NCBI GenBank assembly: GCA_955651735.1
Contig: CATPAM010000206.1
Span: 1 to 5,898, forward strand
Length of the DNA: 5,898 nt
Direction: 5' to 3'
Source: Candidatus Acidiferrales bacterium
Lineage (GTDB): Bacteria; Acidobacteriota; Terriglobia; Acidiferrales; UBA7541
In this document: positions 1-5,033 of the stretch, piece after piece
Position numbering within the stretch: the stretch's first letter is position 1
How the letters are laid out: each line of letters starts with the position of its first letter
Notes under the pieces: model-generated
Database searches by the model: none
What the model was told of the DNA's origin: nothing
Seen by the model: the letters and a program-made list of their open reading frames with translations, nothing else
Position numbers and translations under genes: made by a program

Positions 1-150
1 AACGTGCACGGCAACGGCGTCTACAAGTTTGTCTACGGAAGCACTTCACCGCAGCATACGGTGCTGCGCAATGCCACGGATCTCATGCTCGATGCCATGC
101 GCGAATTCGACGAAGGCGCTCGCGACACGGCGGATAAGGAAGCGCTATGA
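1..150 (+). CDS. C-terminal end of a protein with a DUF4388/PATAN-like tail (5' end outside window)
   Basis: The frame is open from the first base to the TGA at 148-150, giving the last 49 residues of a protein that begins upstream. The visible part runs GVYKFVYGSTSP, then a polar helix ending MLDAMREFDE. This resembles the end of DUF4388 (PATAN-type) domains, where a 'G-x-F/Y-x-F' strand is followed by a helix ending in an R-x-x-DE motif. Such domains commonly accompany receiver domains in two-component signalling, and the next gene is a receiver protein. The stop overlaps the next start as ATGA, so the two genes are probably translationally coupled. The open frame and coupling are seen directly. 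The family call rests on a short match and is tentative, and nothing can be said about the N-terminal part. Confidence 0.55.
   Translation, partial: NVHGNGVYKFVYGSTSPQHTVLRNATDLMLDAMREFDEGARDTADKEAL
136..140 (+). promoter_or_regulatory. Ribosome binding site of the receiver gene
   Basis: AAGGA lies six bases before the ATG at 147, inside the end of the preceding gene. It supports the ATG at 147 over the in-frame ATG at 159 as the start. Confidence 0.6.
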
Positions 151-956
151 GCGAAGCAATGACCATACCACCCCTGGCCGATGCGCCCGTAAAGCGCACG
201 CCCACGGTCTATTTCATCGATGACAGCGCTACCATGCGCGAAGTCATCAAGATTGCTTTCCGTCGCGAAAGCTTCAACGTCGTCGCCTGCGCCGATGCCG
301 CCTCGGCGCTTGCGCAGTTCGCACAGAATGCCCCGGATGTCGTCATCACCGATGTCATCATGCCCGATCAGGACGGCTACTCGGTCTGCACGCAAATCAA
401 GCAGCATCCCGAATTCAGCTCCGTTCCCGTCATCTTGATGTCCGGCGTCGTCAACAAAACCGTCGCTGACAAAGCCATCGCCGTAAAAGCCGACGAATTG
501 ATTCGCAAACCCTTTCAGCCCCAGGAACTAATTGGCCGGGTCAAAAGTTTGCTTGGACCGAAATTTGCCCCGCCCGCGCCGGAACGCCGTATTGGTGCCA
601 GCTCGCTGCAGAGCCTGTTCGCGCCGCCGGCGCCTCCGCCGCAAGCAATCCCTGCTCCGCCGCCTGTGCACGATGTGCCACACGCGATGCCGCCAGCGCC
701 GCCAGAAATGGCGCCTCCCGAAAATGCATGGCCCCGCGCGTTAGCCGAAGCCTTCGCGCCACGGCCCGCCGCGCCCGCTGCGCCTCCCGCGCAAGGGTTC
801 CGCGCTCCCGCGGCAAACCCCGACATCGTCAAACTCAAAACCGAAATAGCCCGTCTCGAGCTGCTGGTGAAGAAACTCCAAACCGAACTGCAAATCGAGC
901 GCCAGTACAACCAAGCCCTCGAACAGCACGTTCACAACTTGACCACCATCGAGTAA
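147..956 (+). CDS. Response regulator: receiver domain, Pro/Ala-rich linker, C-terminal coiled coil
   Basis: This 269-aa protein has three visible parts. Residues about 19-137 form a complete CheY-like receiver: acidic pair D25-D26, phospho-acceptor D69 in VVITDVIMPDQDG, switch residue S99 in LMSG, and K121 in RKPF. It should therefore accept phosphate from a histidine kinase. Residues about 138-225 are very rich in Pro and Ala and probably disordered. Residues about 226-269 form a regular coiled coil: a positions I227, I234, V241, L248, N255, V262; d positions L230, L237, L244, E251, L258, L265. There is no DNA-binding, GGDEF or other enzymatic output domain. The start at 147 overlaps the upstream stop and has an AAGGA site. 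Output is probably through dimerisation or partner binding, as in coiled-coil or Pro-rich receiver proteins such as Myxococcus AglZ and RomR. That comparison is architectural only. The receiver call is very secure; the role is not known. Confidence 0.93.
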   Translation: MSEAMTIPPLADAPVKRTPTVYFIDDSATMREVIKIAFRRESFNVVACADAASALAQFAQNAPDVVITDVIMPDQDGYSVCTQIKQHPEFSSVPVILMSGVVNKTVADKAIAVKADELIRKPFQPQELIGRVKSLLGPKFAPPAPERRIGASSLQSLFAPPAPPPQAIPAPPPVHDVPHAMPPAPPEMAPPENAWPRALAEAFAPRPAAPAAPPAQGFRAPAANPDIVKLKTEIARLELLVKKLQTELQIERQYNQALEQHVHNLTTIE

Positions 957-1029
957 CCAGAACTCGGCAGGCGTGGGAACGGCAATCTCCTGATTGGCGC
1001 ACCGTAACACGATCTCGACATCACTCGAA

Positions 1030-1057
1030 TTGGACCCTATGCCCCGCACGCTACAAT
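1030..1057 (+). promoter_or_regulatory. Possible sigma70-type promoter
   Basis: TTGGAC (1030-1035) and TACAAT (1052-1057) are separated by 16 bases. The -10 box matches TATAAT at five of six positions; the -35 box matches TTGACA only at its TTG. It lies in the non-coding stretch after the receiver gene and about 130 bases before the damaged small membrane-protein gene, the only downstream reading frame it could serve. A motif of this quality can arise by chance. Confidence 0.3.
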
Positions 1058-1176
1058 GCTGGCTGCGACGCCCACCAATGCATCGGTGACCGAACCGCGA
1101 CCCCTATCCTGACACTTTTCCGACTACCTCGAGGGTTTGAAAGAAAGCCCAATCAGGTCCATATTGGGAGGCATAT

Positions 1177-1185
1177 AAGGGGGAG
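1177..1185 (+). promoter_or_regulatory. Orphaned ribosome binding site before an ACG codon
   Basis: AAGGGGGAG is a good Shine-Dalgarno-like stretch, with its AAGGGG core six bases before the ACG at 1189. It marks where the small membrane protein would have started and supports the reading of that ACG as a mutated ATG. Confidence 0.5.
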
Positions 1186-1188
1186 TCC

Positions 1189-1349
1189 ACGCGCAGTTTC
1201 ATTTGGCTAGCATTAGCGGCACTGCTGGTCTTTGCGTGGATCGGAAGCTTCGTTGTGTTCCACGTCGCGGGCTTCTTGATTCATCTCCTTTTGATTTTGC
1301 GGTCATCTCGCTGGTAATTCACCTTTTCAGAGGAAGACGCGCCACCTGA
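1189..1349 (+). pseudogene. lmo0937/DUF5670-type small membrane protein, start codon lost and frameshifted
   Basis: From 1189 to about 1299 the frame reads RSFIWLALAALLVFAWIG, then SFVVFHVAGFLIHLLLIL. In the uncorrected frame it then turns into RSSRW and a stop at 1315-1317. If one base is restored near 1297-1301, the protein continues AVISLVIHLFRGRRAT and stops at TGA 1347-1349. Joined, this is about 53 residues with two hydrophobic stretches, an AGxLIHLLL core and a basic C-terminal tail. That is the layout of the lmo0937/DUF5670 family of tiny membrane proteins, whose function is not established. A strong ribosome binding site (1177-1185) sits just upstream, but the codon where ATG is expected is ACG (1189-1191). 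There is no ATG, GTG or TTG in this frame after the TGA at 1138-1140. Start loss plus frameshift suggests a recently dead gene; sequencing error is the alternative. Confidence 0.7.
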
Positions 1350-1404
1350 AGCCGCTTGCTGCCCGGTCGCGTTCAAGAGCCGGACGGCTAATCACAACTA
1401 GCGT

Positions 1405-2189
1405 ATGGACACCTTGTCAAAGTTCGGACGCCTCTGTTTCGCCGGTTCCATCGCCTTCTTTGGCGTTCAGTATCTGCTCTACGGCCATTTCGAGGGAGGC
1501 CTGCCGCTCGTCCCCCTTGGACCCCGGGCGCTCCGCTGTTGGCTTATGTACTTGGGACGATCCTCATTCTGGCGGCCTTAAGCATCGCAACCTTCTGGAA
1601 CGCGCGCTATTCCGCAATTTCCCTGGGCACTCTGCTCCTCCTGTCTTTCCTGTTCTTGCATTGCCTTCACGCCTCCGCGATTCTCAACAATGGCAATGAC
1701 CGCACTCGTGCCTTTGAAGGTCTAACCTTGTCGGGCATAGCCTTCACCTTGGCGGGGACTCTCACGATCGACCGCGCCTCTCCAGACTCGAACATCGGCG
1801 CGAATAGATGGTTCACCGTTGGCCGCTTCCTGTTCGCGATTTCCATGATTGTCTTCGGCGCTCAACATTTTATGTATGCGTCCTTCATCGCGTTCCTGAT
1901 CCCTGCCTGGATTCCCGGACACCTTTTCTGGGCCTATTTCACAGGAACCGCCTTTATCGCCGCCGGCCGGTCGATCGCAGCCAAGATAGCGCCGCTCGCC
2001 TCCACGTGTCTCGGCATCATGTTCCTGCTCTGGGTGCTCGTTCTTCACGCGCCGCGCGTCGTCGCTCAACCTCGCAATGGTGATGAATGGAGCAGCTTAT
2101 TTGTGGCCCTGGCCCTGGCTGGCGGCTCCTTTATTCTGGCCGCCGCTTCTCAAGGAATGAATGATAGGCGAGTTGTGAGTCCCAGCTAA
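1405..2189 (+). pseudogene. DoxX-like duplicated membrane protein, split by a -1 frameshift
   Basis: An ATG at 1405, just after an in-frame TAG at 1399-1401, opens a frame reading MDTLSKFGRLCFAGSIAFFG to GGLPLVP. That frame then degenerates and stops at TAA 1579-1581 (58 aa). Adding one C to the C5 run at 1512-1516 makes it continue as PPWTPGAPLLAYVLGT into the long frame ending at TAA 2187-2189, for 261 aa. The rebuilt protein is an integral membrane protein with about eight hydrophobic segments, in two halves of about 130 residues. The halves share GR-x-x-FA, FG-x-Q, W-x-PG, AY-x-x-GT, SIA, LG and LH motifs (GR8-9/140-141, W39/W169, AY47-48/177-178, LH85-86/214-215). The second half keeps an intact PAWIPGHLFWAYFTG segment typical of DoxX-like proteins. 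No strong ribosome site precedes the ATG. It lies 55 bases after the other damaged membrane gene and ends 16 bases from the convergent toxin gene. Biochemical role unknown. Confidence 0.7.
1539..2189 (+). CDS. Remaining open frame of the DoxX-like membrane protein (216 aa)
   Basis: This is the part of the split gene an automatic annotator would call. It starts at a TTG that, in the rebuilt protein, is simply Leu46. It contains the rest of the first DoxX-like half (residues about 1-78) and the whole second half (about 95-203), all strongly hydrophobic. The chosen start is not convincing: no ribosome binding site precedes it and it cuts off the first membrane segment. If the frameshift at 1512-1516 is a sequencing error, the true gene starts at 1405. 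If it is real, this fragment would have to use a poor internal start. Confidence 0.55.
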   Translation: MAYVLGTILILAALSIATFWNARYSAISLGTLLLLSFLFLHCLHASAILNNGNDRTRAFEGLTLSGIAFTLAGTLTIDRASPDSNIGANRWFTVGRFLFAISMIVFGAQHFMYASFIAFLIPAWIPGHLFWAYFTGTAFIAAGRSIAAKIAPLASTCLGIMFLLWVLVLHAPRVVAQPRNGDEWSSLFVALALAGGSFILAAASQGMNDRRVVSPS

Positions 2190-2205
2190 GATCGCCCGCG
2201 AACTG

Positions 2206-2634
2206 CTAAGCGATCGGATTTTTCCAGCGGAGCCCGGGAAAACGGCTGAAGTCTCGATCCGTCGTGTGGAGTATGCCCCCATATTCGATCGTAAGAGCCG
2301 CCAATTGCGCATCCGTAATCAGCGGCCCTCGGACCTGGCCGTCGACAATCATTTGACGGAGGAAACTCCAGTGATTGTCTCCCGGGCCGAGCAAGCGGAC
2401 GTTGGGCTGCTTGACCCACTGATCCACTAGGTCAGCCACCTCCACGGTGGTGAAGCGCTTCCCAGTCAACCTGGGATTAGTCACGATCCGCATGAACACC
2501 GAAAGAGTTTGCCACGGCAATCCGACTGGAGACGCACCTGAAAAGACCTCCTCGACCCATGCCCGCGCTTTCGCGTGCTTATCCGAATCTGCGTCATAGG
2601 CATACAGCAGGATGTTCGCGTCAAGAACAATCAC
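2206..2634 (-). CDS. vapC: VapC-type PIN-domain ribonuclease toxin
   Basis: This 142-aa protein is a single PIN domain, the endoribonuclease fold of type II VapC toxins, which cleave RNA using acidic residues that bind Mg2+ or Mn2+. Visible motifs are D5 in VLDANILLYAYD, D108 in LITDAQLAAL, and D126/D128 in TTDRDFSRFPGLRW near the C-terminus. The second acidic position usual in PIN domains (a Glu about 40 residues in) is Q42 here, in GLPWQTLSVFMRI. The related VapC subfamily with a 'LPW...FLRI' segment often lacks that Glu, so this need not mean inactivity. Translation starts at GTG 2634-2632, overlapping the antitoxin stop by four bases (GTGA), so the pair should be translationally coupled. 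The length is normal for the family. The RNA target cannot be read from the sequence. Confidence 0.92.
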   Translation of the reverse strand: MIVLDANILLYAYDADSDKHAKARAWVEEVFSGASPVGLPWQTLSVFMRIVTNPRLTGKRFTTVEVADLVDQWVKQPNVRLLGPGDNHWSFLRQMIVDGQVRGPLITDAQLAALTIEYGGILHTTDRDFSRFPGLRWKNPIA

Positions 2635-2876
2635 TTGTGCCCAGCACCTTCCAGGGTTTCCACCAACTTCTCGACGTCGTCGTAGCTAAGTCCGGCAGGC
2701 AGGCCTAAAGGGCGGGGGTGAACAATGAATCTCTTTTGCTGCTGTTTTCCCGATTGCATCAAGCCCAAGCGCAGAAAATGGTTGACCGCAGCCTTCAACG
2801 AAGTACCCGAACGGCGAATCTCGCGCCGCAGTAGCTTGATCCAGTTCTTGTCCATCGACTCGCATGTGTGTTCCAC
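2631..2876 (-). CDS. vapB: VapB-type ribbon-helix-helix antitoxin
   Basis: This is a small basic-then-acidic protein of 81 aa from a GTG start at 2876-2874. Residues about 3-39 look like a ribbon-helix-helix DNA-binding domain, with a short strand and then two helices (IKLLRREIRRSG and SLKAAVNHFLRLGL). Residues 50-76 hold the toxin-binding tail typical of VapB partners of this VapC group: FIVHPRPLGLPAGLSYDDV and an acidic end. Three starts are possible: TTG 2906, GTG 2876 and ATG 2855. I prefer GTG because it keeps the strand needed by a ribbon-helix-helix fold without a gap and has GAAAGAAG just upstream; the ATG version (74 aa) would lose most of that strand. The stop overlaps the toxin start. 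By family knowledge it neutralises the toxin and, with it, represses its own operon. Confidence 0.85.
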   Translation of the reverse strand: MEHTCESMDKNWIKLLRREIRRSGTSLKAAVNHFLRLGLMQSGKQQQKRFIVHPRPLGLPAGLSYDDVEKLVETLEGAGHK

Positions 2877-2914
2877 GCTTCTTTCAGACGCTGCCTCGCG
2901 GCTCAACCCTTGCG

Positions 2915-2931
2915 CTTCGCTATCACTTCGC
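2915..2931 (-). promoter_or_regulatory. Possible antitoxin operator: two GCGAAG direct repeats
   Basis: On the minus strand GCGAAG occurs twice (2931-2926 and 2920-2915), 11 bases apart start to start, which is one helical turn. It lies about 40 bases upstream of the preferred antitoxin start. Ribbon-helix-helix antitoxins bind repeated half-sites in their own promoters, so this is a candidate. The repeat is short and could be chance; no good -10/-35 pair was recognised next to it. Confidence 0.2.
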
Positions 2932-2993
2932 CTCCATCAGGCTGTGAAGAGCACTTGCACCTCCAAGCTGTCGACTCTGCTCGGCACACAACT

Positions 2994-3022
2994 GAAAAAG
3001 GGCGGGCCGCTAAGCCCGCCCC
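2994..3022 (-). terminator. Intrinsic terminator of rpsT
   Basis: A perfect 8-bp GC-rich stem (GGGCGGGC at 3000-3007 with GCCCGCCC at 3014-3021) encloses a six-base loop. On the minus strand it is followed at once by TTTTT (2999-2995), while the plus-strand side has no T run. It lies about 42 bases after the rpsT stop and should separate rpsT transcription from the toxin-antitoxin operon on the same strand. Confidence 0.88.
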
Positions 3023-3063
3023 TCGGAAACCAATAATTAACAACCAAAAACAGTTTTGTCCCT

Positions 3064-3366
3064 CTACGCTTTCGCCGCCTTCACTCCATTAAACGCCACG
3101 GCCAGCCGCGATTTGTACCGATTCCCCGTATTTTCGTGCAGCACGCCCTTGCTGATCGCCACATCAATCGCCGACAGCGTCGGCTGCAGCAAAGTCCCCG
3201 CCGCGCCCGCATCCCCCGCGCTGATCGCCGTGCGCAGCCGCTTCATCAACGTGCGCACCCGCGTGCGGTTGGCCCGGTTCACTTCCGCGCGTTGACGAGC
3301 TTGCGCCGCCCGCTTCAAAACGGACTTCTTCTTTTTCTTTACTTTGGTAGCCTGTCCCTGGGCCAT
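3064..3366 (-). CDS. rpsT: 30S ribosomal protein S20
   Basis: This 100-aa, very basic protein has the S20 layout. A Lys/Arg-rich N-terminal helix (KVKKKKKSVLKRAAQARQ) leads into RANRTRVRTLMKRLRTAI. The C-terminal helices end with the characteristic GVLHENTGNRYKSRLAVAFN (compare the usual 'G.ihkn.A.RkKSRL' signature). S20 binds 16S rRNA early in 30S assembly, near the bottom of the subunit body. The length is slightly above the common 85-95 residues because of the N-terminal extension. Start ATG 3366-3364 has AAAAGGAG six bases upstream. The gene has its own likely promoter (3401-3429) and a strong terminator, so it looks monocistronic. Confidence 0.96.
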   Translation of the reverse strand: MAQGQATKVKKKKKSVLKRAAQARQRAEVNRANRTRVRTLMKRLRTAISAGDAGAAGTLLQPTLSAIDVAISKGVLHENTGNRYKSRLAVAFNGVKAAKA

Positions 3367-3372
3367 CTATTG

Positions 3373-3380
3373 CTCCTTTT
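3373..3380 (-). promoter_or_regulatory. Ribosome binding site of rpsT
   Basis: AAAAGGAG on the minus strand lies six bases before the rpsT ATG. It is a near-consensus Shine-Dalgarno sequence, as expected for a highly expressed ribosomal protein gene. Confidence 0.8.
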
Positions 3381-3396
3381 GCGTACTCCGGAAACC

Positions 3397-3408
3397 TTTA
3401 ACGTTAAA
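3397..3408. promoter_or_regulatory. 12-bp perfect palindrome TTTAACGTTAAA in the divergent promoter region
   Basis: TTTAACGTTAAA is its own reverse complement. It is flanked by a second, wider inverted repeat, GGAAAC (3390-3395) and GTTTCC (3415-3420). It lies between two divergent genes and covers the proposed -10 of rpsT, so a dimeric regulator bound here could affect both genes. No regulator is identified. Confidence 0.35.
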
Positions 3409-3429
3409 CGAGGCGTTTCCCTTTGTCAA
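3401..3429 (-). promoter_or_regulatory. rpsT: Probable rpsT promoter
   Basis: On the minus strand a perfect -35 box TTGACA (3429-3424) is followed after 17 bases by TAACGT (3406-3401), a weak -10 matching TATAAT at three of six positions. Transcription from it would give a leader of roughly 30 bases before the rpsT start. The -35 box covers the TTG start codon of the divergent ATPase gene, and the -10 box lies inside the palindrome at 3397-3408. Confidence 0.5.
3410..3413 (+). promoter_or_regulatory. Ribosome binding site deciding the TTG start of the ATPase gene
   Basis: GAGG lies nine bases before TTG 3423, the first possible start after the in-frame TAA at 3405-3407. The next in-frame candidate, GTG at 3462, has no comparable site. 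Confidence 0.45.
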
Positions 3430-5000
3430 ACGACGCAAAAACCGTTTCTTCCGGGCAAACCGTGACGCAAGCTCCCGGCACGGTCGCTTCTGCGCCGGTC
3501 ACACCTGCACCTCTGCGACAGAGCAAACACGACGAGCTGCGCCTGCTGGTCAATTCACGTCACCCCATCATCACGATTGAGACGCCTGAAGAGGAGCGCG
3601 TCGAACAGGTACTCCTGGAGGTCGCCGCGGAGCTTGCCGTCCCGCTCTACACCTGGAGCGTCACCGCTGGCTTGGCCAAAGCGCACGGCGCGCCAATCTA
3701 CAACACCGATAATCCCGAGCAGGCGGTCGCCAATATCGCGCTAATTCAGGGCGACGCCATTTTTCTGCTGAAAGACTTTGCGCGCTATTGCGACAACGAT
3801 CGCGTCTGCCGCCGCTTGCGCGAACTGGCCGAGAAATTCCGCGCCGAGCGCCGTTCCATCGTTATCACCGCCGCCTCCTTGCAGTTGCCTCCGGATTTGC
3901 GCGGCGATTCCGTGCCCATACAACTTGGCTTGCCCACAGCCGACGAACTGCTCCCCGTCGTAAAAACTGTGCTGGCGGATATGAATCGCACGCAGCAGAT
4001 TCCGCTGGCCCTCGATATCTCCGGCATCACGCAGCTCGCACAAAATCTTGTCGGCTTGCCGCAGGAAGAAGCCATGCGCGCATTGCGCATGTGCATCCTC
4101 GCGCGGCGCCGCGTGGACGTCGGCCTGCTCGACGCCGTCCTCGACGCCAAACGCGACGCGCTGCGCAGCGACGGCCTCCTCGAAACCGTGCGCCGCGATG
4201 CATCCTTCGCCGACGTCGCGGGATTGCGCCGGCTGCGCGACTGGATTGCCAAGCGAAAAAGCGCCCTGACTCCGGAAGGCCGCCGCTTCGGACTGGAGCC
4301 GCCCAAAGGGATTCTAATTACCGGCGTGCAAGGCTGCGGCAAGAGTTTGGCAGCGCGCTCCGTAGCCGGCGAATGGGGTTACGAGATGGCCCGCCTTGAT
4401 GCCGGCGCTCTGTACGACAAATTCATCGGCGAAAGCGAAAAAAAACTGCAGAAAGCCCTGGAGCTGGCACAAAAACTCGCGCCCATGGTCCTGTGGATCG
4501 ACGAAATCGAGAAAGCCTTCGCCTCCGCCGGAAGCAGTGGCGATGCCGACGCCGGCCTCTCGCAGCGCTTGCTTGCCACGCTACTGACCTGGATGCAGGA
4601 TCGCGAAAGTGGCGTCTTCCTCGCCGCCACTTCCAACAATATTTCGGCGCTGCCCCCGGAGATGCTGCGCAAAGGCCGCTTCGATGAGATTTTCTTCGTC
4701 GACCTGCCCAGCGTCGACGTGCGCAGCGCGCTCTTTGCCTTGCACTTGAAAAAACGTGCACGCGATGCCGCCAGTTTCGATTTGCCGGCGCTGGCCACAG
4801 CAAGCGAAGGCTTCAGCGGCGCAGAAATCGAGCAAGCCATAATCGCCGGCCTGTACACCGCCTTCGCTCAAAAACAGCAACTCACGACAGAAATACTCGT
4901 AGCCGAAATCCGCGGCACCCAACCCCTCAGCGTCACCCGCGCCGAAGACATCCAAGCCATCCGCGACTGGGCCAAAACCCGCGCCGTCCCGGCGGATTGA
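3423..5000 (+). CDS. Ycf46-like AAA+ ATPase
   Basis: This 525-aa soluble protein has one clearly active AAA+ module in its second half. Walker A is GVQGCGKS (301-308, K307). Walker B is MVLWIDEIEKAF with D360-E361. Sensor 1 is LAATSNN (400-406). The arginine-finger region is MLRKGRFDE with R416 and R419. The lid has GFSGAEIEQAI (463 on), as in the FtsH/Cdc48 group. GVQGCGKS and the KFIGESEK pore-side segment match the Ycf46 type of stand-alone AAA proteins of cyanobacteria and other bacteria. Residues about 1-35 are a Thr/Pro/Ala-rich, probably disordered tail. Residues about 36-195 (RHPIITIETPEEERVEQ, then AIFLLKDF, RSIVITAAS and LPPDL) look like a second ATPase-like fold without a Walker A, also usual for Ycf46. 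The start is TTG 3423. The gene is divergent from rpsT. Substrate unknown; cyanobacterial Ycf46 is linked to inorganic carbon use, which may not apply here. Confidence 0.88.
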   Translation: MSNDAKTVSSGQTVTQAPGTVASAPVTPAPLRQSKHDELRLLVNSRHPIITIETPEEERVEQVLLEVAAELAVPLYTWSVTAGLAKAHGAPIYNTDNPEQAVANIALIQGDAIFLLKDFARYCDNDRVCRRLRELAEKFRAERRSIVITAASLQLPPDLRGDSVPIQLGLPTADELLPVVKTVLADMNRTQQIPLALDISGITQLAQNLVGLPQEEAMRALRMCILARRRVDVGLLDAVLDAKRDALRSDGLLETVRRDASFADVAGLRRLRDWIAKRKSALTPEGRRFGLEPPKGILITGVQGCGKSLAARSVAGEWGYEMARLDAGALYDKFIGESEKKLQKALELAQKLAPMVLWIDEIEKAFASAGSSGDADAGLSQRLLATLLTWMQDRESGVFLAATSNNISALPPEMLRKGRFDEIFFVDLPSVDVRSALFALHLKKRARDAASFDLPALATASEGFSGAEIEQAIIAGLYTAFAQKQQLTTEILVAEIRGTQPLSVTRAEDIQAIRDWAKTRAVPAD

Positions 5001-5033
5001 TTCACCGCACCTGATCGCTCGCTGTCATCAGGG

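Larger units (their letters stand above)
957..1188 (+). other. Non-coding spacer between receiver gene and small membrane-protein remnant
   Basis: No protein-coding frame with recognisable content was found on either strand. Frames crossing this stretch are Arg-rich read-throughs of the upstream gene. The only sites noted are the possible promoter at 1030-1057 and a purine-rich AAGGGGGAG at 1177-1185, which is the ribosome binding site of the following remnant. No convincing terminator for the receiver gene was seen. Confidence 0.5.

Noticed and set aside
515..910. Long open frame on the minus strand opposite the receiver gene's linker
   Set aside because: It is Gly/Ala/Ser-rich low-complexity sequence, the mirror of GC-rich Pro/Ala codons, with no domain-like content; the plus-strand receiver protein clearly explains the region.
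741..1049. Minus-strand frame covering the receiver 3' end and spacer
   Set aside because: Most of it is antisense to the coiled coil; the part in the spacer matches nothing I recognise and has no ribosome site.
1137..1179. TTGAAA (1137-1142) and TATAAG (1174-1179) as a promoter for the small membrane remnant
   Set aside because: The two boxes are 31 bases apart, far from the 16-18 needed, and no good partner box exists at the right distance from either.
728..1210. 160-aa plus-strand frame running out of the receiver gene into the spacer
   Set aside because: Arg-rich composition typical of an out-of-frame read in GC-rich DNA, no recognisable motif, and it overlaps both the receiver gene and the small membrane remnant.
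2853..2865. Out-of-frame ATG CGA on the minus strand at 2865, resembling the usual MR- start of VapB antitoxins
   Set aside because: It would need a one-base change to join the antitoxin frame; the GTG at 2876 gives a good N-terminus without any change.
3785..4342. Overlapping frames on both strands within the ATPase gene
   Set aside because: All are Arg/Ser/Ala-rich shadows; the ATPase frame carries every AAA+ motif in order.
5011..5030. CTGAT...ATCAG inverted repeat just after the ATPase stop, considered as its terminator
   Set aside because: The stem is only five A/T-containing pairs with a ten-base loop and no T run follows.
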